Below, in pieces: positions 1 through 6,784 of a stretch of DNA of 15,497 bases (position 1 is its first letter; each line of letters opens with the position of its first letter). A program made the position numbers and the translations under genes. The DNA is from Rhodospirillales bacterium (GTDB lineage Bacteria > Pseudomonadota > Alphaproteobacteria > Rhodospirillales > JADHTD01), in the NCBI GenBank assembly GCA_016776525.1, contig JADHTD010000031.1:1-15497 (forward strand). The letters run 5' to 3'. The notes under the pieces are model-generated. The model was not told where the DNA came from. It searched no databases and worked only from the letters and a program-made list of their open reading frames with translations.

Positions 1-211
1 CGATTGGACAGATACCGCATATCCTGGATGTCACATCCGGGGCATCCCGGTAGGAGCGGCCCTCCAACAGGGCCTCGAAATAGCGGGGCGGTTCGAAAAT
101 CCTGAATTCGGATTCGGTGACCCGACCGTTCCTCAATTTGACGCGAAAAGCGCCTTCTCCTTCAACCCGGGCCAGGGCTTCGACTTTGATGGTGCGTGTG
201 TTGTCGCTCAT
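1..211 (-). CDS. hydA: [NiFe]-hydrogenase large (alpha) subunit, N-terminal part only
   Basis: Only the first 70 codons are inside the window; the gene runs off the left edge. The ATG overlaps the stop of the small-subunit gene by 4 bases (ATGA). The visible part has the ARVEGEG segment (about residues 14-20), an FEPPRYFEALLEGR segment (about 39-52) and then RICGICPI (63-70). In this family RxCGxC is the L1 motif, whose two cysteines (here C65 and C68) provide half of the four thiolate ligands of the Ni-Fe site. The L2 motif would lie near the C-terminus, outside the window. There is no signal peptide, which fits a cytoplasmic enzyme. With the beta, gamma and delta subunits upstream it should form a soluble group 3b-type enzyme coupling H2 and NAD(P)H. 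Family is certain; the exact subgroup is inferred from the partners. Confidence 0.93.
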   Translation of the reverse strand, partial: MSDNTRTIKVEALARVEGEGAFRVKLRNGRVTESEFRIFEPPRYFEALLEGRSYRDAPDVTSRICGICPI

Positions 212-981
212 TGTTCACCCCCCAGGCGCTGGATTTCATCGGCAAAGGCGGGGGCGCCGCCGGTATAGCCGGCAAACAGGTCTTTAACCACCCGTTTCTC
301 AGTACCGCTGGTGATCAACTGATCGGCCAGGACGGCCGTGTTCGGTTTGTCCTTGGGGCCAAAGCAGCCATAGCACCCACGCCCAACGGTGGGGCACAGG
401 TTGCCGCAACCACCCTTGGTCGCCGGCCCGATGCAGGGCGTGCCACGGGTGACGACGATACACGGCGTCCCGCTCATCTTACATTCGACGCACTGGCTGT
501 AGTTGGCAATAACCGGTGCCCGGCCCTTGAGTACGGCCAGCAGGACTTCTACCAACTGCGCTTTGTCGATCGGGCAGCCGCGCAGTTCAAAGTCGACTTT
601 CACATGATCGGAAATCGGCGTCGATGTATCGAGGGCGTCCAGGTATTCCGGATGGGCATAGACCGTTTTTTGCAATTCAGCGTGGTCGCGGGTATTACGC
701 AGGGCCTGGAAGCCGCCGGCTGTCGCGCAGGCGCCGATACTCACCAGCATTTTAGAATCGGCACGGACATCCTTGATGCGTTCCACCTCATCCGGCGTCG
801 AGATCGAACCCTCTACGAGTGAGACATCATAAGGGCCGTCCAGTTGGGTGCGCGTGGCTTCCAGGAAATAGGCGATCTCCACCCGTTCGGCCAAAGCCAG
901 CAGTTCATCCTCGCAATCCAGCAAAGTCAGCTGGCAGCCATCACAACTAGAAAACTTCCAAACGGCAAGTTTCGGTTTCAT
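208..981 (-). CDS. hydD: [NiFe]-hydrogenase small (delta) subunit
   Basis: This 257-residue protein belongs to the NADH:ubiquinone oxidoreductase 20 kDa / hydrogenase small-subunit family. It relays electrons between the NiFe site and the flavin subunit. The N-terminal SSCDGC (C13, C16), the C of SIGACATAGG (C85) and that of RGCP (C136) are the expected ligands of the proximal [4Fe-4S] cluster. A second cysteine-rich stretch (C164, C167, C174, C183, C192, C196, C203, C206) can hold two more clusters. There is no Tat signal, unlike periplasmic uptake hydrogenases, so the complex is cytoplasmic. The ATG follows the gamma-subunit stop by 4 bases, and GGGAG lies about 9 bases before it. Its end overlaps the large-subunit start by 4 bases, suggesting translational coupling. 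The size fits group 3b-type small subunits. Confidence 0.93.
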   Translation of the reverse strand: MKPKLAVWKFSSCDGCQLTLLDCEDELLALAERVEIAYFLEATRTQLDGPYDVSLVEGSISTPDEVERIKDVRADSKMLVSIGACATAGGFQALRNTRDHAELQKTVYAHPEYLDALDTSTPISDHVKVDFELRGCPIDKAQLVEVLLAVLKGRAPVIANYSQCVECKMSGTPCIVVTRGTPCIGPATKGGCGNLCPTVGRGCYGCFGPKDKPNTAVLADQLITSGTEKRVVKDLFAGYTGGAPAFADEIQRLGGEQ

Positions 982-985
982 TTTT

Positions 986-1846
986 TTAGAGCTCCCATAC
1001 GCTCATTAATTCCGCTACTTCCGGCGCCGAGAAAACGGGACCGTCATGACAGATGATATGCGGCCCCATCTGGCAATGGCCGCACCAGCCGATAGCGCAC
1101 TTCATATTTCGTTCCAGGGATACATAGACGTTTTCTCCGTCCAGGCCCCAGGCCCTCAGCGATTGGATGGTGAAATTCATCATGACATCCGGTCCGCAGA
1201 CCATGGCGATGGTTTCCTGTGGATCGATATCCAGGTCCGCGATCAGGTCCGTGACAACCCCGACACGGCCATACCAGTCATCGACGGGCCGGTCGACAGT
1301 CAGCAACACCTTAACATCATCGACGGCTTCCCAGCCGAGTAGCTGAGATGGGAACAGGGCATCGTCAGGCGTCCGGGCACCGTATAGAATGTTGAGTTTT
1401 TTGATCCGGTCCATATTCTGCAAAGCCCAATAAACGGCTGGCCGTACCGGCGCCAGGCCAAGTCCACCGGCCATAATCAACAGGTTTTTGCCGTCAGTTT
1501 TTTCAACCGGCCAGGGCCGGCCAAAAGGTCCGCGGACGCCAACCATGTCGCCTTCGGACAGATTGCAGAATCCTTCGGAAACGGCACCAACCGAACGGAT
1601 CGTTTGAACCAAGACGCCTTCATGGGACGGGTCCCCGGAAATGCTGATGGGTATTTCACCAATGCCGTGCAGGTATAGCATGGTGAACTGGCCGGGCTCG
1701 AAAGCCATCGGCTCACCGCTTTCCGGTTCCAATTCCAAGGTCACAACATCGTTAAGTTCCCGGCGGTTTTTCCGCACGCGAAAGGGCCGAGGCACCATGC
1801 CCAGATCCCAGGACGAGGTTGCCTCGTCGGCAGAAACTGCTCTCAT
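986..1846 (-). CDS. hydG: Hydrogenase gamma subunit: FAD/NAD(P)-binding reductase with [2Fe-2S] site
   Basis: This 286-residue protein looks like the HydG/PyrK branch of the ferredoxin-NADP reductase family. It should pass electrons between the iron-sulfur chain and NAD(P)(H). Residues about 20-115 form the FAD-binding barrel, with EPGQF (50-54) and EIPISIS (64-70). Residues about 120-240 form the nucleotide-binding domain, with AGGLGLAPVRPA (126-137) and a CGPD motif (217-220). The C-terminus has C250-x4-C255-x2-C258-x7-C266, the typical [2Fe-2S] pattern of this family. Its ATG overlaps the stop of the preceding cyclic-nucleotide-fold gene (ATGA). No good ribosome binding site precedes either this ATG or the in-frame Met17, so the start rests mainly on the overlap. 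NAD versus NADP preference cannot be read from the sequence. Confidence 0.9.
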   Translation of the reverse strand: MRAVSADEATSSWDLGMVPRPFRVRKNRRELNDVVTLELEPESGEPMAFEPGQFTMLYLHGIGEIPISISGDPSHEGVLVQTIRSVGAVSEGFCNLSEGDMVGVRGPFGRPWPVEKTDGKNLLIMAGGLGLAPVRPAVYWALQNMDRIKKLNILYGARTPDDALFPSQLLGWEAVDDVKVLLTVDRPVDDWYGRVGVVTDLIADLDIDPQETIAMVCGPDVMMNFTIQSLRAWGLDGENVYVSLERNMKCAIGWCGHCQMGPHIICHDGPVFSAPEVAELMSVWEL

Positions 1847-2331
1847 AATCTAGTTCCGACTTCACTCATAGGGGCATAAAGGTCGACAAGCTGCATGCGG
1901 GTGGCTTGCAACCGTTCAGCGATGATCGGCAGGAACCGCTTCATGATGGTGTAGCCGAGTTCGTGGTTTTCGTCGCATTTATCCCGCAGGCAGGCGGCAT
2001 CGACTCTGGTCACACGAATATTGGTCATGGCCCTGGCATCCAGCCGCCAGGTAAACGGCGGCAACATCCAGGAAGCGCCGATCAGTTGATCCGTGTGCAG
2101 GCTCTGCACCGTCAACCGGGCACGGCCGGGAATCTGCATTTCCAGAGCAACGTCACCGCTCCGCAAGATGTAGAATTTGTCAGCAGGCTCGCCGGTTTTG
2201 AAAATGTATTCTCCCTTCCGGTAAGCCTTGTTCTCGGCGCAACCGGCCAAAAATTCCATGGTATCCGAATCAAACCCTTCGAAGAGCGGGTGGGCGGACA
2301 GCAGTTCCGCAATTTTCTTTATCGCAGCCAT
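1843..2331 (-). CDS. Stand-alone cyclic-nucleotide-binding-fold protein in hydrogenase operon
   Basis: This 162-residue protein has a Crp/Fnr-type sensor fold. It shows LLSAHPLFEGF near the N-terminus, then RKGEYIFKTGEPADKFYILRSGDVAL (in segments, about residues 38-63), which is the typical beta-roll of cNMP-binding domains. The protein ends after a single long helix of about 25 residues, so there is no helix-turn-helix and it is unlikely to bind DNA. Where classical cAMP-binding cassettes have a Gly-Glu start and a phosphate-binding Arg, this protein reads LIGASWMLPP and later DARAMT. The Glu is missing, so binding of cAMP is doubtful. It lies between the beta and gamma subunit genes: its ATG directly follows the beta stop, with AGGAG 8 bases upstream, and its stop overlaps gamma. 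It may be an accessory or regulatory subunit of the hydrogenase. That role is inference from position. Confidence 0.85.
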   Translation of the reverse strand: MAAIKKIAELLSAHPLFEGFDSDTMEFLAGCAENKAYRKGEYIFKTGEPADKFYILRSGDVALEMQIPGRARLTVQSLHTDQLIGASWMLPPFTWRLDARAMTNIRVTRVDAACLRDKCDENHELGYTIMKRFLPIIAERLQATRMQLVDLYAPMSEVGTRL

Positions 2332-3459
2332 TTAGCTTACTCCTGCTTCTACAACAGCCTCTCCGGTTTTTGAGATGGCCCGGATTTCAGCCGTAATATC
2401 GATTCCAACCGGACACCAGGCGATGCAACGGCCACAGCCGACACATCCTGAACGTCCGAACTGATCATGCCAGTGAGTTAATTTATGGGTCATCCACTGG
2501 CGGTAGCGCGATGCCGTTTCCTTGCGGACGACGCCACCGTGGATATAGCTGAAGTCACGGATGAAACAGCTATCCCAGCGCCGCCAGCGTTCGGCGATGC
2601 TGCCGTCCAGCGACGAACGGTCTTCAATCGTCGAACAAAAGCAAGTCGGACAGACCAGGGTACAGTTTGCGCAATCCATACACCGTTCGCCGATATCGCT
2701 CCACTGGGGATGGTCATAGGACGACTTCAGCGTTTCCCGGGCATCGTCCGGTATACTGCGGGTCATCGAAGCGGCAACAGTCGATGAGATAATGTTGGCT
2801 GCATGCCGGTCCTTGTCCGTTGCTTCATCGACGGACATGGCGTCGAGAACCGCCTGCCCCCGTTCGCCGCCGGCTTCAATCAGGAAACGGTGTCCGTCGC
2901 TATTGAAAAGTTCGGTAAGAGCCAGATCATATCCGCTTTCGGCCCGTGGTCCGCTGTTCATGGATGTACAGAAACAAGTCTTGGCGGCCCGCGTACAATT
3001 GACGGCAACCAGGCAAAGGGCTTGGCGGCGTTCGGCAAACCGGTGGTCGGGATAAGGACCGTTTTCCAGGACATCGGCCAGTGTTTCCAAGGCCACAAGA
3101 TCACAGGAACGGGCACCGATGACGGCGATCGGCTTGGCGTCGACGGGCGGTTCGGTGAACATATAGTCCTCACCCGTTTCAAACACTTTATCCTGTGGCG
3201 GATAGACTAGGCGTTTGAGCCCCTGCATGGGCAGGGTATGGTCAAAATAAGCGTCCCTAGACCCATCAATAAGGCGCATCTTGCCGGGCCCGGTGTCATC
3301 GATCCTTCCGCGCGGCAAATCGGCCGGTCCGTCAATTGGCGCCAAGGTCAGGGCATCGTCTTTTTCGTGAACGCCCCAAATATCAAACCCTTGCTTTTTG
3401 AGCACCTCGAATAGAACATCAAAACGCTCAGCAGGCAGGATTTTGGAAGTCCCCTCCAT
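2332..3459 (-). CDS. hydB: Hydrogenase beta subunit, 4Fe-4S protein (HydB/AsrA family)
   Basis: This 375-residue cytoplasmic iron-sulfur protein resembles the beta subunit of sulfhydrogenases and subunit A of anaerobic sulfite reductase. It probably carries electrons within the diaphorase half of the enzyme. The middle region has GARSCDLVAL (116-125) and then C149, C155 and CFC (162-164), which recur in this family. The C-terminal part holds two [4Fe-4S] motifs: C260-x2-C263-x2-C266-x3-C270-P, followed closely by C273 and C275, and C339-x2-C342-x2-C345-x3-C349-P. The gene is first in the operon. CCGGAGG (minus strand, 3471-3465) lies about 5 bases before the ATG and supports the start. The next gene begins at the base after its TAA stop. 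Whether it also reduces sulfur compounds cannot be told from sequence. Confidence 0.88.
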   Translation of the reverse strand: MEGTSKILPAERFDVLFEVLKKQGFDIWGVHEKDDALTLAPIDGPADLPRGRIDDTGPGKMRLIDGSRDAYFDHTLPMQGLKRLVYPPQDKVFETGEDYMFTEPPVDAKPIAVIGARSCDLVALETLADVLENGPYPDHRFAERRQALCLVAVNCTRAAKTCFCTSMNSGPRAESGYDLALTELFNSDGHRFLIEAGGERGQAVLDAMSVDEATDKDRHAANIISSTVAASMTRSIPDDARETLKSSYDHPQWSDIGERCMDCANCTLVCPTCFCSTIEDRSSLDGSIAERWRRWDSCFIRDFSYIHGGVVRKETASRYRQWMTHKLTHWHDQFGRSGCVGCGRCIAWCPVGIDITAEIRAISKTGEAVVEAGVS

Positions 3460-3489
3460 ATCATCCTCCGGAAGCCGTATTGGGAAAGT

Positions 3490-3538
3490 GGTATTAATTT
3501 TAGGACTAATGTAGGTGAATCGCCTTGATAACTGTCAT
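3490..3538 (-). promoter_or_regulatory. Candidate FNR-type promoter for the hydrogenase operon
   Basis: On the plus strand 3525-3538 reads TTGATAACTGTCAT, which matches the FNR/DNR consensus TTGAT-N4-ATCAA at 8 of 10 defined bases. On the minus strand TAAAAT (3502-3497) can serve as a -10 box. A start near 3490 would put the site centre at -41.5, the classical class II activator position, with no good -35 box needed. This leaves a leader of about 30 bases before the hydB ATG. The rest of the 194-base gap (3460-3653) is AT-rich and shows nothing else I can support apart from weak inverted repeats. The match is imperfect, so this is a candidate only. Confidence 0.4.
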
Positions 3539-3653
3539 AGAGGGTAAAGAATCAATCTCTGACAGAATGCCGAATTTTATTTTAATTACAGTAGGTTAAT
3601 CGAAAATATTTAGCGATTCAGCGAAAACTGCATATCAGGCATGCAACCCGTTC

Positions 3654-4247
3654 CTAAAGAAAATCGAGGATACGGCGGGCCATTTTCTCCGGGTCCATGC
3701 CGTGGGCGAACTTCACCAGAAACCGCCCATCGGGGGCCATCAGGTAAATGGAGGCCGTATGGTCGACGGTATACCATTCATCATCGGTCTTATCGGGCTT
3801 TTGCAGGGCATATTTTACTTTATAGCCGGTCGCCAGTCGGTCGATCATGGCCTTGGGGCCGGTCAGGCCGACCAGACGCGGATGAAAACTATCAACGTAA
3901 TCGCGTAATTGTTTGACCGTGTCCCGGTCCGGGTCGACGGTGATGAAAATCGGCGTCACCTGCCGGGCCTTGTCGCCCAGGACATCCATGGCATCGGACA
4001 TGTTGCTGAGGTTGGTCGGACAGACATCGGGACAGAATGTGTACCCGAAGGTAACCAGCATAAAGGAGCCTTGGTAAGTCCGGTCGGTAACGGTGTTTCC
4101 AAAATGATCCTGTAGGATAAAACGTCCGCCGACCGCCGATTCCGCTGACAGAACCCCCTTGCCGACCGTTGAAAAGAACAGCAGAAAAATCACCCCAAGG
4201 CCCAGAAAAATCCGGCCCATAGCGTGTCTTGCCCGAACTATCGCCAT
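3654..4247 (-). CDS. Sco1/SenC-family copper chaperone, membrane-anchored
   Basis: This 197-residue protein has a short basic N-terminus, one hydrophobic segment (about residues 10-30) that anchors it or acts as an uncleaved signal, and then a thioredoxin-fold Sco domain. The copper site is visible: C72-P-D-V-C76-P and H163 in DHTASIYL, the conserved CxxxC plus His set of Sco proteins. The VTFGYTFCPDVCPTNL stretch (65-80) and ITVDPDRDT (102-110) are also typical. Sco proteins deliver Cu to CuA of cytochrome oxidase. Next to nosZ and divergent from it, this one may load or reduce the CuA centre of NosZ; that is inference from position. AAGGAG lies about 11 bases before the ATG, and a later Met10 is also possible. 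The protein faces the periplasm. Confidence 0.9.
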   Translation of the reverse strand: MAIVRARHAMGRIFLGLGVIFLLFFSTVGKGVLSAESAVGGRFILQDHFGNTVTDRTYQGSFMLVTFGYTFCPDVCPTNLSNMSDAMDVLGDKARQVTPIFITVDPDRDTVKQLRDYVDSFHPRLVGLTGPKAMIDRLATGYKVKYALQKPDKTDDEWYTVDHTASIYLMAPDGRFLVKFAHGMDPEKMARRILDFL

Positions 4248-4296
4248 TTCTCTTGAAACTCCTTGCCGGCAAGCGGCGTCAAACGATGGCCATCAT

Positions 4297-4319
4297 ATTC
4301 ACAATAATTTAGAGTGAAT
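4297..4319. promoter_or_regulatory. Inverted repeat ATTCAC-N11-GTGAAT
   Basis: Perfect 6-base arms at 4297-4302 and 4314-4319 flank an AT-rich 11-base spacer in the sco1-nosZ divergent region. The spacer overlaps the -10 box proposed for sco1 (minus strand, 4311-4306), so a bound protein could block that promoter. I do not recognise the arms as a known operator. Short palindromes of this size can arise by chance. Confidence 0.3.
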
Positions 4320-4333
4320 TAACCACGGTCAAG
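4306..4333 (-). promoter_or_regulatory. Sigma70-like promoter candidate for sco1
   Basis: On the minus strand TTGACC (4333-4328) matches the -35 consensus at 5 of 6 bases. TAAATT (4311-4306) matches the -10 consensus at 4 of 6, with a 16-base spacer. Transcription would start near 4299, about 50 bases before the sco1 ATG. The -35 box lies within the GGTCA/TGACC palindrome and the -10 box within the ATTCAC/GTGAAT palindrome, which suggests regulation. Confidence 0.4.
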
Positions 4334-4340
4334 TATGACC
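4327..4340. promoter_or_regulatory. Palindrome GGTCA-N4-TGACC between sco1 and nosZ
   Basis: GGTCA-AGTA-TGACC is a perfect 5-4-5 dyad, extended by one more C/G pair on the outside (4326-4341). The 14-base layout equals that of FNR/CRP-family sites, but the half-site is not the FNR TTGAT. It overlaps the proposed sco1 -35 box and lies about 120 bases before nosZ. A TATTAT box (4356-4361) or a TAATAT box (4369-4374) could be the nosZ -10, though neither has a convincing -35. A regulator is plausible but not identified. Confidence 0.35.
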
Positions 4341-4384
4341 GGCGTCTTCCCTGTTTATTATCCCGCTCTAATATTGCAATGCAA

Positions 4385-4427
4385 AACGGTCCGGGCAATC
4401 CGCCCTTGGCCGTTATCTGTTTTTTTT
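4385..4427 (+). terminator. Terminator-like hairpin with T8 in the nosZ leader (possible attenuator)
   Basis: An imperfect stem forms from AACGG-T-CC-GGGC (4385-4396) and GCCC-TT-GG-CCGTT (4402-4414) around an AATCC loop. It gives eleven pairs with small bulges. ATCTG and then eight Ts (4420-4427) follow, as in an intrinsic terminator. No plus-strand gene ends upstream because sco1 is divergent, so the element sits in the untranslated leader of nosZ, about 35 bases before its ATG. The right arm CCGTT could pair instead with AACGG at 4429-4433, a possible though weak alternative fold. The five bases between stem and T-run weaken the terminator reading. Confidence 0.5.
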
Positions 4428-4444
4428 AAACGGGATCGGTTTTA

Positions 4445-4452
4445 AGAGGAGG
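4445..4452 (+). promoter_or_regulatory. Ribosome binding site of nosZ
   Basis: AGAGGAGG lies 9 bases before the nosZ ATG and fixes the start. It is a near-perfect Shine-Dalgarno sequence, stronger than those of most genes here, fitting a protein made in large amount. Confidence 0.8.
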
Positions 4453-4461
4453 CAATCCCTA

Positions 4462-6759
4462 ATGAAACGAATAAGCAAAAAACTGCTGATGGCCCTGGTA
4501 ACAGTCGGCTTCGGCTTGTCAGCAACGGGCTCTGCCTGGTCGGCGGAAAGCCTGGATGATGTCATGAAACGGCGGGGACTGTCGCAGAAAGACGTTCTGT
4601 CTGCGGCCAAGACCTATGTACCGACCGGCAAGCGCGATGAATTCCTCGCCTTCAGTTCCGGCGGTCAAAGCGGTCAGCTGATCGTCTACGGCGTTCCCTC
4701 CATGCGTATCCTGAAATACGTGGCGGTGTTCACGCCGGAACCCTGGCAGGGTTATGGCTTCGATGACGAATCGAAAGCCGTGTTGGCCCAAGGTCGGGTT
4801 AACGGTAAGGACATCCTGTTTGGTGATACCCACCATCCCGCCATTTCCGAAACCAACGGCGTCTATGACGGCCAGTATCTGTTCATCAACGACAAGAACA
4901 ATCCCCGCCTGGCGGTGGTCGACCTGTCCGATTTTGAAACCAAGCAGATCGTCGTCAACCCGATCATGAAATCGGAACACGGCGGCGCTTTTGTGACGCC
5001 CAACACCGAATACGTCATCGAAGCGGCCCAGTATCCGGCACCGTTTGCCAATGAATATGTGCCGCTCTCACAGTTCAACGAGAAATACCGCGGCGCCGTT
5101 ACCTATTGGAAATTCGACCGCAAGGAAGGCCGTATTGTGCCAAGCGAATCCTTCTCGGTTGAATTGCCGCCCTATTCCCAGGATCTGTCCGACTTCGGTA
5201 AGGGCCCGTCCGACGGCTGGTCGTTTACCAACTCGTTCTGTTCGGAACGCTATGTCGGTGGCATTGAAAAAGGCCGCCCGCCGTTTGAAGCCGGTTGCTC
5301 GCAGAAGGACACCGACTTTTTCCACATGGTCAACTGGCGCAAGGCCGCCGAGTTGGTCAAGGCCGGCAAAGCCAAGAAGATCAACGGCCATGACGTCATC
5401 ATGATGGATACGGCCGTCAAGGAAGGTATCCTCTTCCTCATTCCGGAACCCAAAAGTCCGCACGGCATGGACGTCAGCCCGGATGGTAAATTAATGATCG
5501 TTTCCGGCAAGCTGGACAGCCATACCTACGTCTACAGCTTCGAAAAGATGATGGCGCTGATCAAAGCCAAGGACTTCGCCGGTAAAGACCCGTACGGCAT
5601 TCCCATCCTCGATCTGAAAAAATCCCTGCACACGCAGGTTCAGGTTGGCCTTGGCCCCCTGCACACCCAGTACGATTCCAAACCGTGCGTGGCCTATACC
5701 TCCATCTATGTGGACAGCCAGGTCACCAAGTGGGACTACTGTGAAGGCAAGGTGCTGGACAAGTTGTCGATCCACTACAACATCGGTCACCTGATGACCA
5801 TGGAAGGCGATTCCGTCACGCCGCAGGGCAAATACCTGGTCTCGCTGAACAAGCTGGCCATCGACCGCTTCAACCCGGTCGGCCCGCTGCACCCGCAGAA
5901 CCATCAGCTGATCGACATCAGCGGCGACAAGATGGAACTGCTCTACGACATGCCGTTGCCGTTGGGTGAGCCGCACTATGCCGTGGCCATCAAGGCCGAC
6001 AAGCTGAAGCCGAAAATCCGCTACAAAAGCGGTTGGAATAGTCGTACCGACAAACGACACAAGTTCCGCACCCGGCCCGGCAAGGAACGTATTGAACGCG
6101 ACGGCAACAAGGTCCGTGTGTTCATGACCACGATCCGTTCGCACTTCACGCCTGAGATCATCGAAGTCAACGAAGGCGACGAAGTGACCATCCATGTCAC
6201 CAACCTGGAGCGCGCCGAGGACGAAACCCACGGTTTCGCCATCAGCGGCACCAATGCCAACCTGTCGTTGGAACCCGGCAAGACAGCCTCGGCCACCATC
6301 AAGGCCGACACGCCTGGTGTTTTCCCGTACTACTGCACCGAGTTCTGCTCGGCGTTGCACCTGGAAATGCAGGGTTACCTTCTGGTTCAACCGAAGGGTT
6401 ACCAAAAGACCTCTGTTAAGGGGACCGAAGGGACCATCTACAAGAAGGCTGACTACGACAAGCAGTTCAAGACCAACCTCTCTACGCAAGGCGTCATCGA
6501 CACCGTCGTCGGTTACATCACGGCCCGGAACTACCAAGACTTCAAACCGGTCGTGGCCCTTGTTGAAGATGCGACCGAACAGCTTGGTTTCGCTGCCAAT
6601 ACACGGAAGAAAGCTGAAGGGTTCGCCGCCAAAAAAGACTGGCACAACGCCACACTGTGGGCCGGTCAATGGTGGCAGTATCAGGTTAAAGCCGCCGACA
6701 TCGGTCTGCGCGCCAAGACCTATCTCGATCAACACGGAGCCAAGGTTATCAAGAAATAA
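4462..6759 (+). CDS. nosZ: Nitrous oxide reductase, clade II (Sec-dependent) type
   Basis: This 765-residue periplasmic enzyme reduces N2O to N2. The N-terminus is a plain Sec signal (cleavage near AWS-AES, about residue 28) with no twin-arginine motif, which marks clade II. The beta-propeller carries all seven CuZ histidines: H124 and H125 (GDTHHPA), H173 (SEHGG), H334 (SPHGM), H401 (PLHTQ), H443 (IGHLM) and H505 (EPHYA). The cupredoxin domain has the CuA ligands H590 (ETHGF), C625, E627, C629, H633 and M636 (CTEFCSALHLEM). Glu in place of the clade I Trp at the carbonyl-ligand position is the clade II pattern as I know it. After about residue 645 there is a 120-residue, probably helical tail without CxxCH. 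Wolinella NosZ, in contrast, is known for a C-terminal haem domain. The gene has its own leader and is followed by a strong hairpin. Confidence 0.97.
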   Translation: MKRISKKLLMALVTVGFGLSATGSAWSAESLDDVMKRRGLSQKDVLSAAKTYVPTGKRDEFLAFSSGGQSGQLIVYGVPSMRILKYVAVFTPEPWQGYGFDDESKAVLAQGRVNGKDILFGDTHHPAISETNGVYDGQYLFINDKNNPRLAVVDLSDFETKQIVVNPIMKSEHGGAFVTPNTEYVIEAAQYPAPFANEYVPLSQFNEKYRGAVTYWKFDRKEGRIVPSESFSVELPPYSQDLSDFGKGPSDGWSFTNSFCSERYVGGIEKGRPPFEAGCSQKDTDFFHMVNWRKAAELVKAGKAKKINGHDVIMMDTAVKEGILFLIPEPKSPHGMDVSPDGKLMIVSGKLDSHTYVYSFEKMMALIKAKDFAGKDPYGIPILDLKKSLHTQVQVGLGPLHTQYDSKPCVAYTSIYVDSQVTKWDYCEGKVLDKLSIHYNIGHLMTMEGDSVTPQGKYLVSLNKLAIDRFNPVGPLHPQNHQLIDISGDKMELLYDMPLPLGEPHYAVAIKADKLKPKIRYKSGWNSRTDKRHKFRTRPGKERIERDGNKVRVFMTTIRSHFTPEIIEVNEGDEVTIHVTNLERAEDETHGFAISGTNANLSLEPGKTASATIKADTPGVFPYYCTEFCSALHLEMQGYLLVQPKGYQKTSVKGTEGTIYKKADYDKQFKTNLSTQGVIDTVVGYITARNYQDFKPVVALVEDATEQLGFAANTRKKAEGFAAKKDWHNATLWAGQWWQYQVKAADIGLRAKTYLDQHGAKVIKK

Positions 6760-6784
6760 GGTTCCGTCGAGAGTTTGAGACTCA

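Noticed and set aside
196..822. 208-codon plus-strand open frame opposite the hydrogenase small subunit
   Set aside because: The minus strand carries the conserved cysteine motifs and gene overlaps; the plus frame has no family features.
3598..3618. Inverted repeat AATCG-N11-CGATT upstream of the hydrogenase operon
   Set aside because: Only 5-base arms in AT-rich sequence, far from the promoter candidate; chance is likely.
3629..3645. Weak stem TGCAT/ATGCA after the sco1 stop, with GTTTTC following on the minus strand
   Set aside because: A five-pair AT-rich stem and only four Ts are too weak to call a terminator.
6397..6756. Haem c domain at the NosZ C-terminus
   Set aside because: I looked for CxxCH in the extension and found none; it contains no cysteine.
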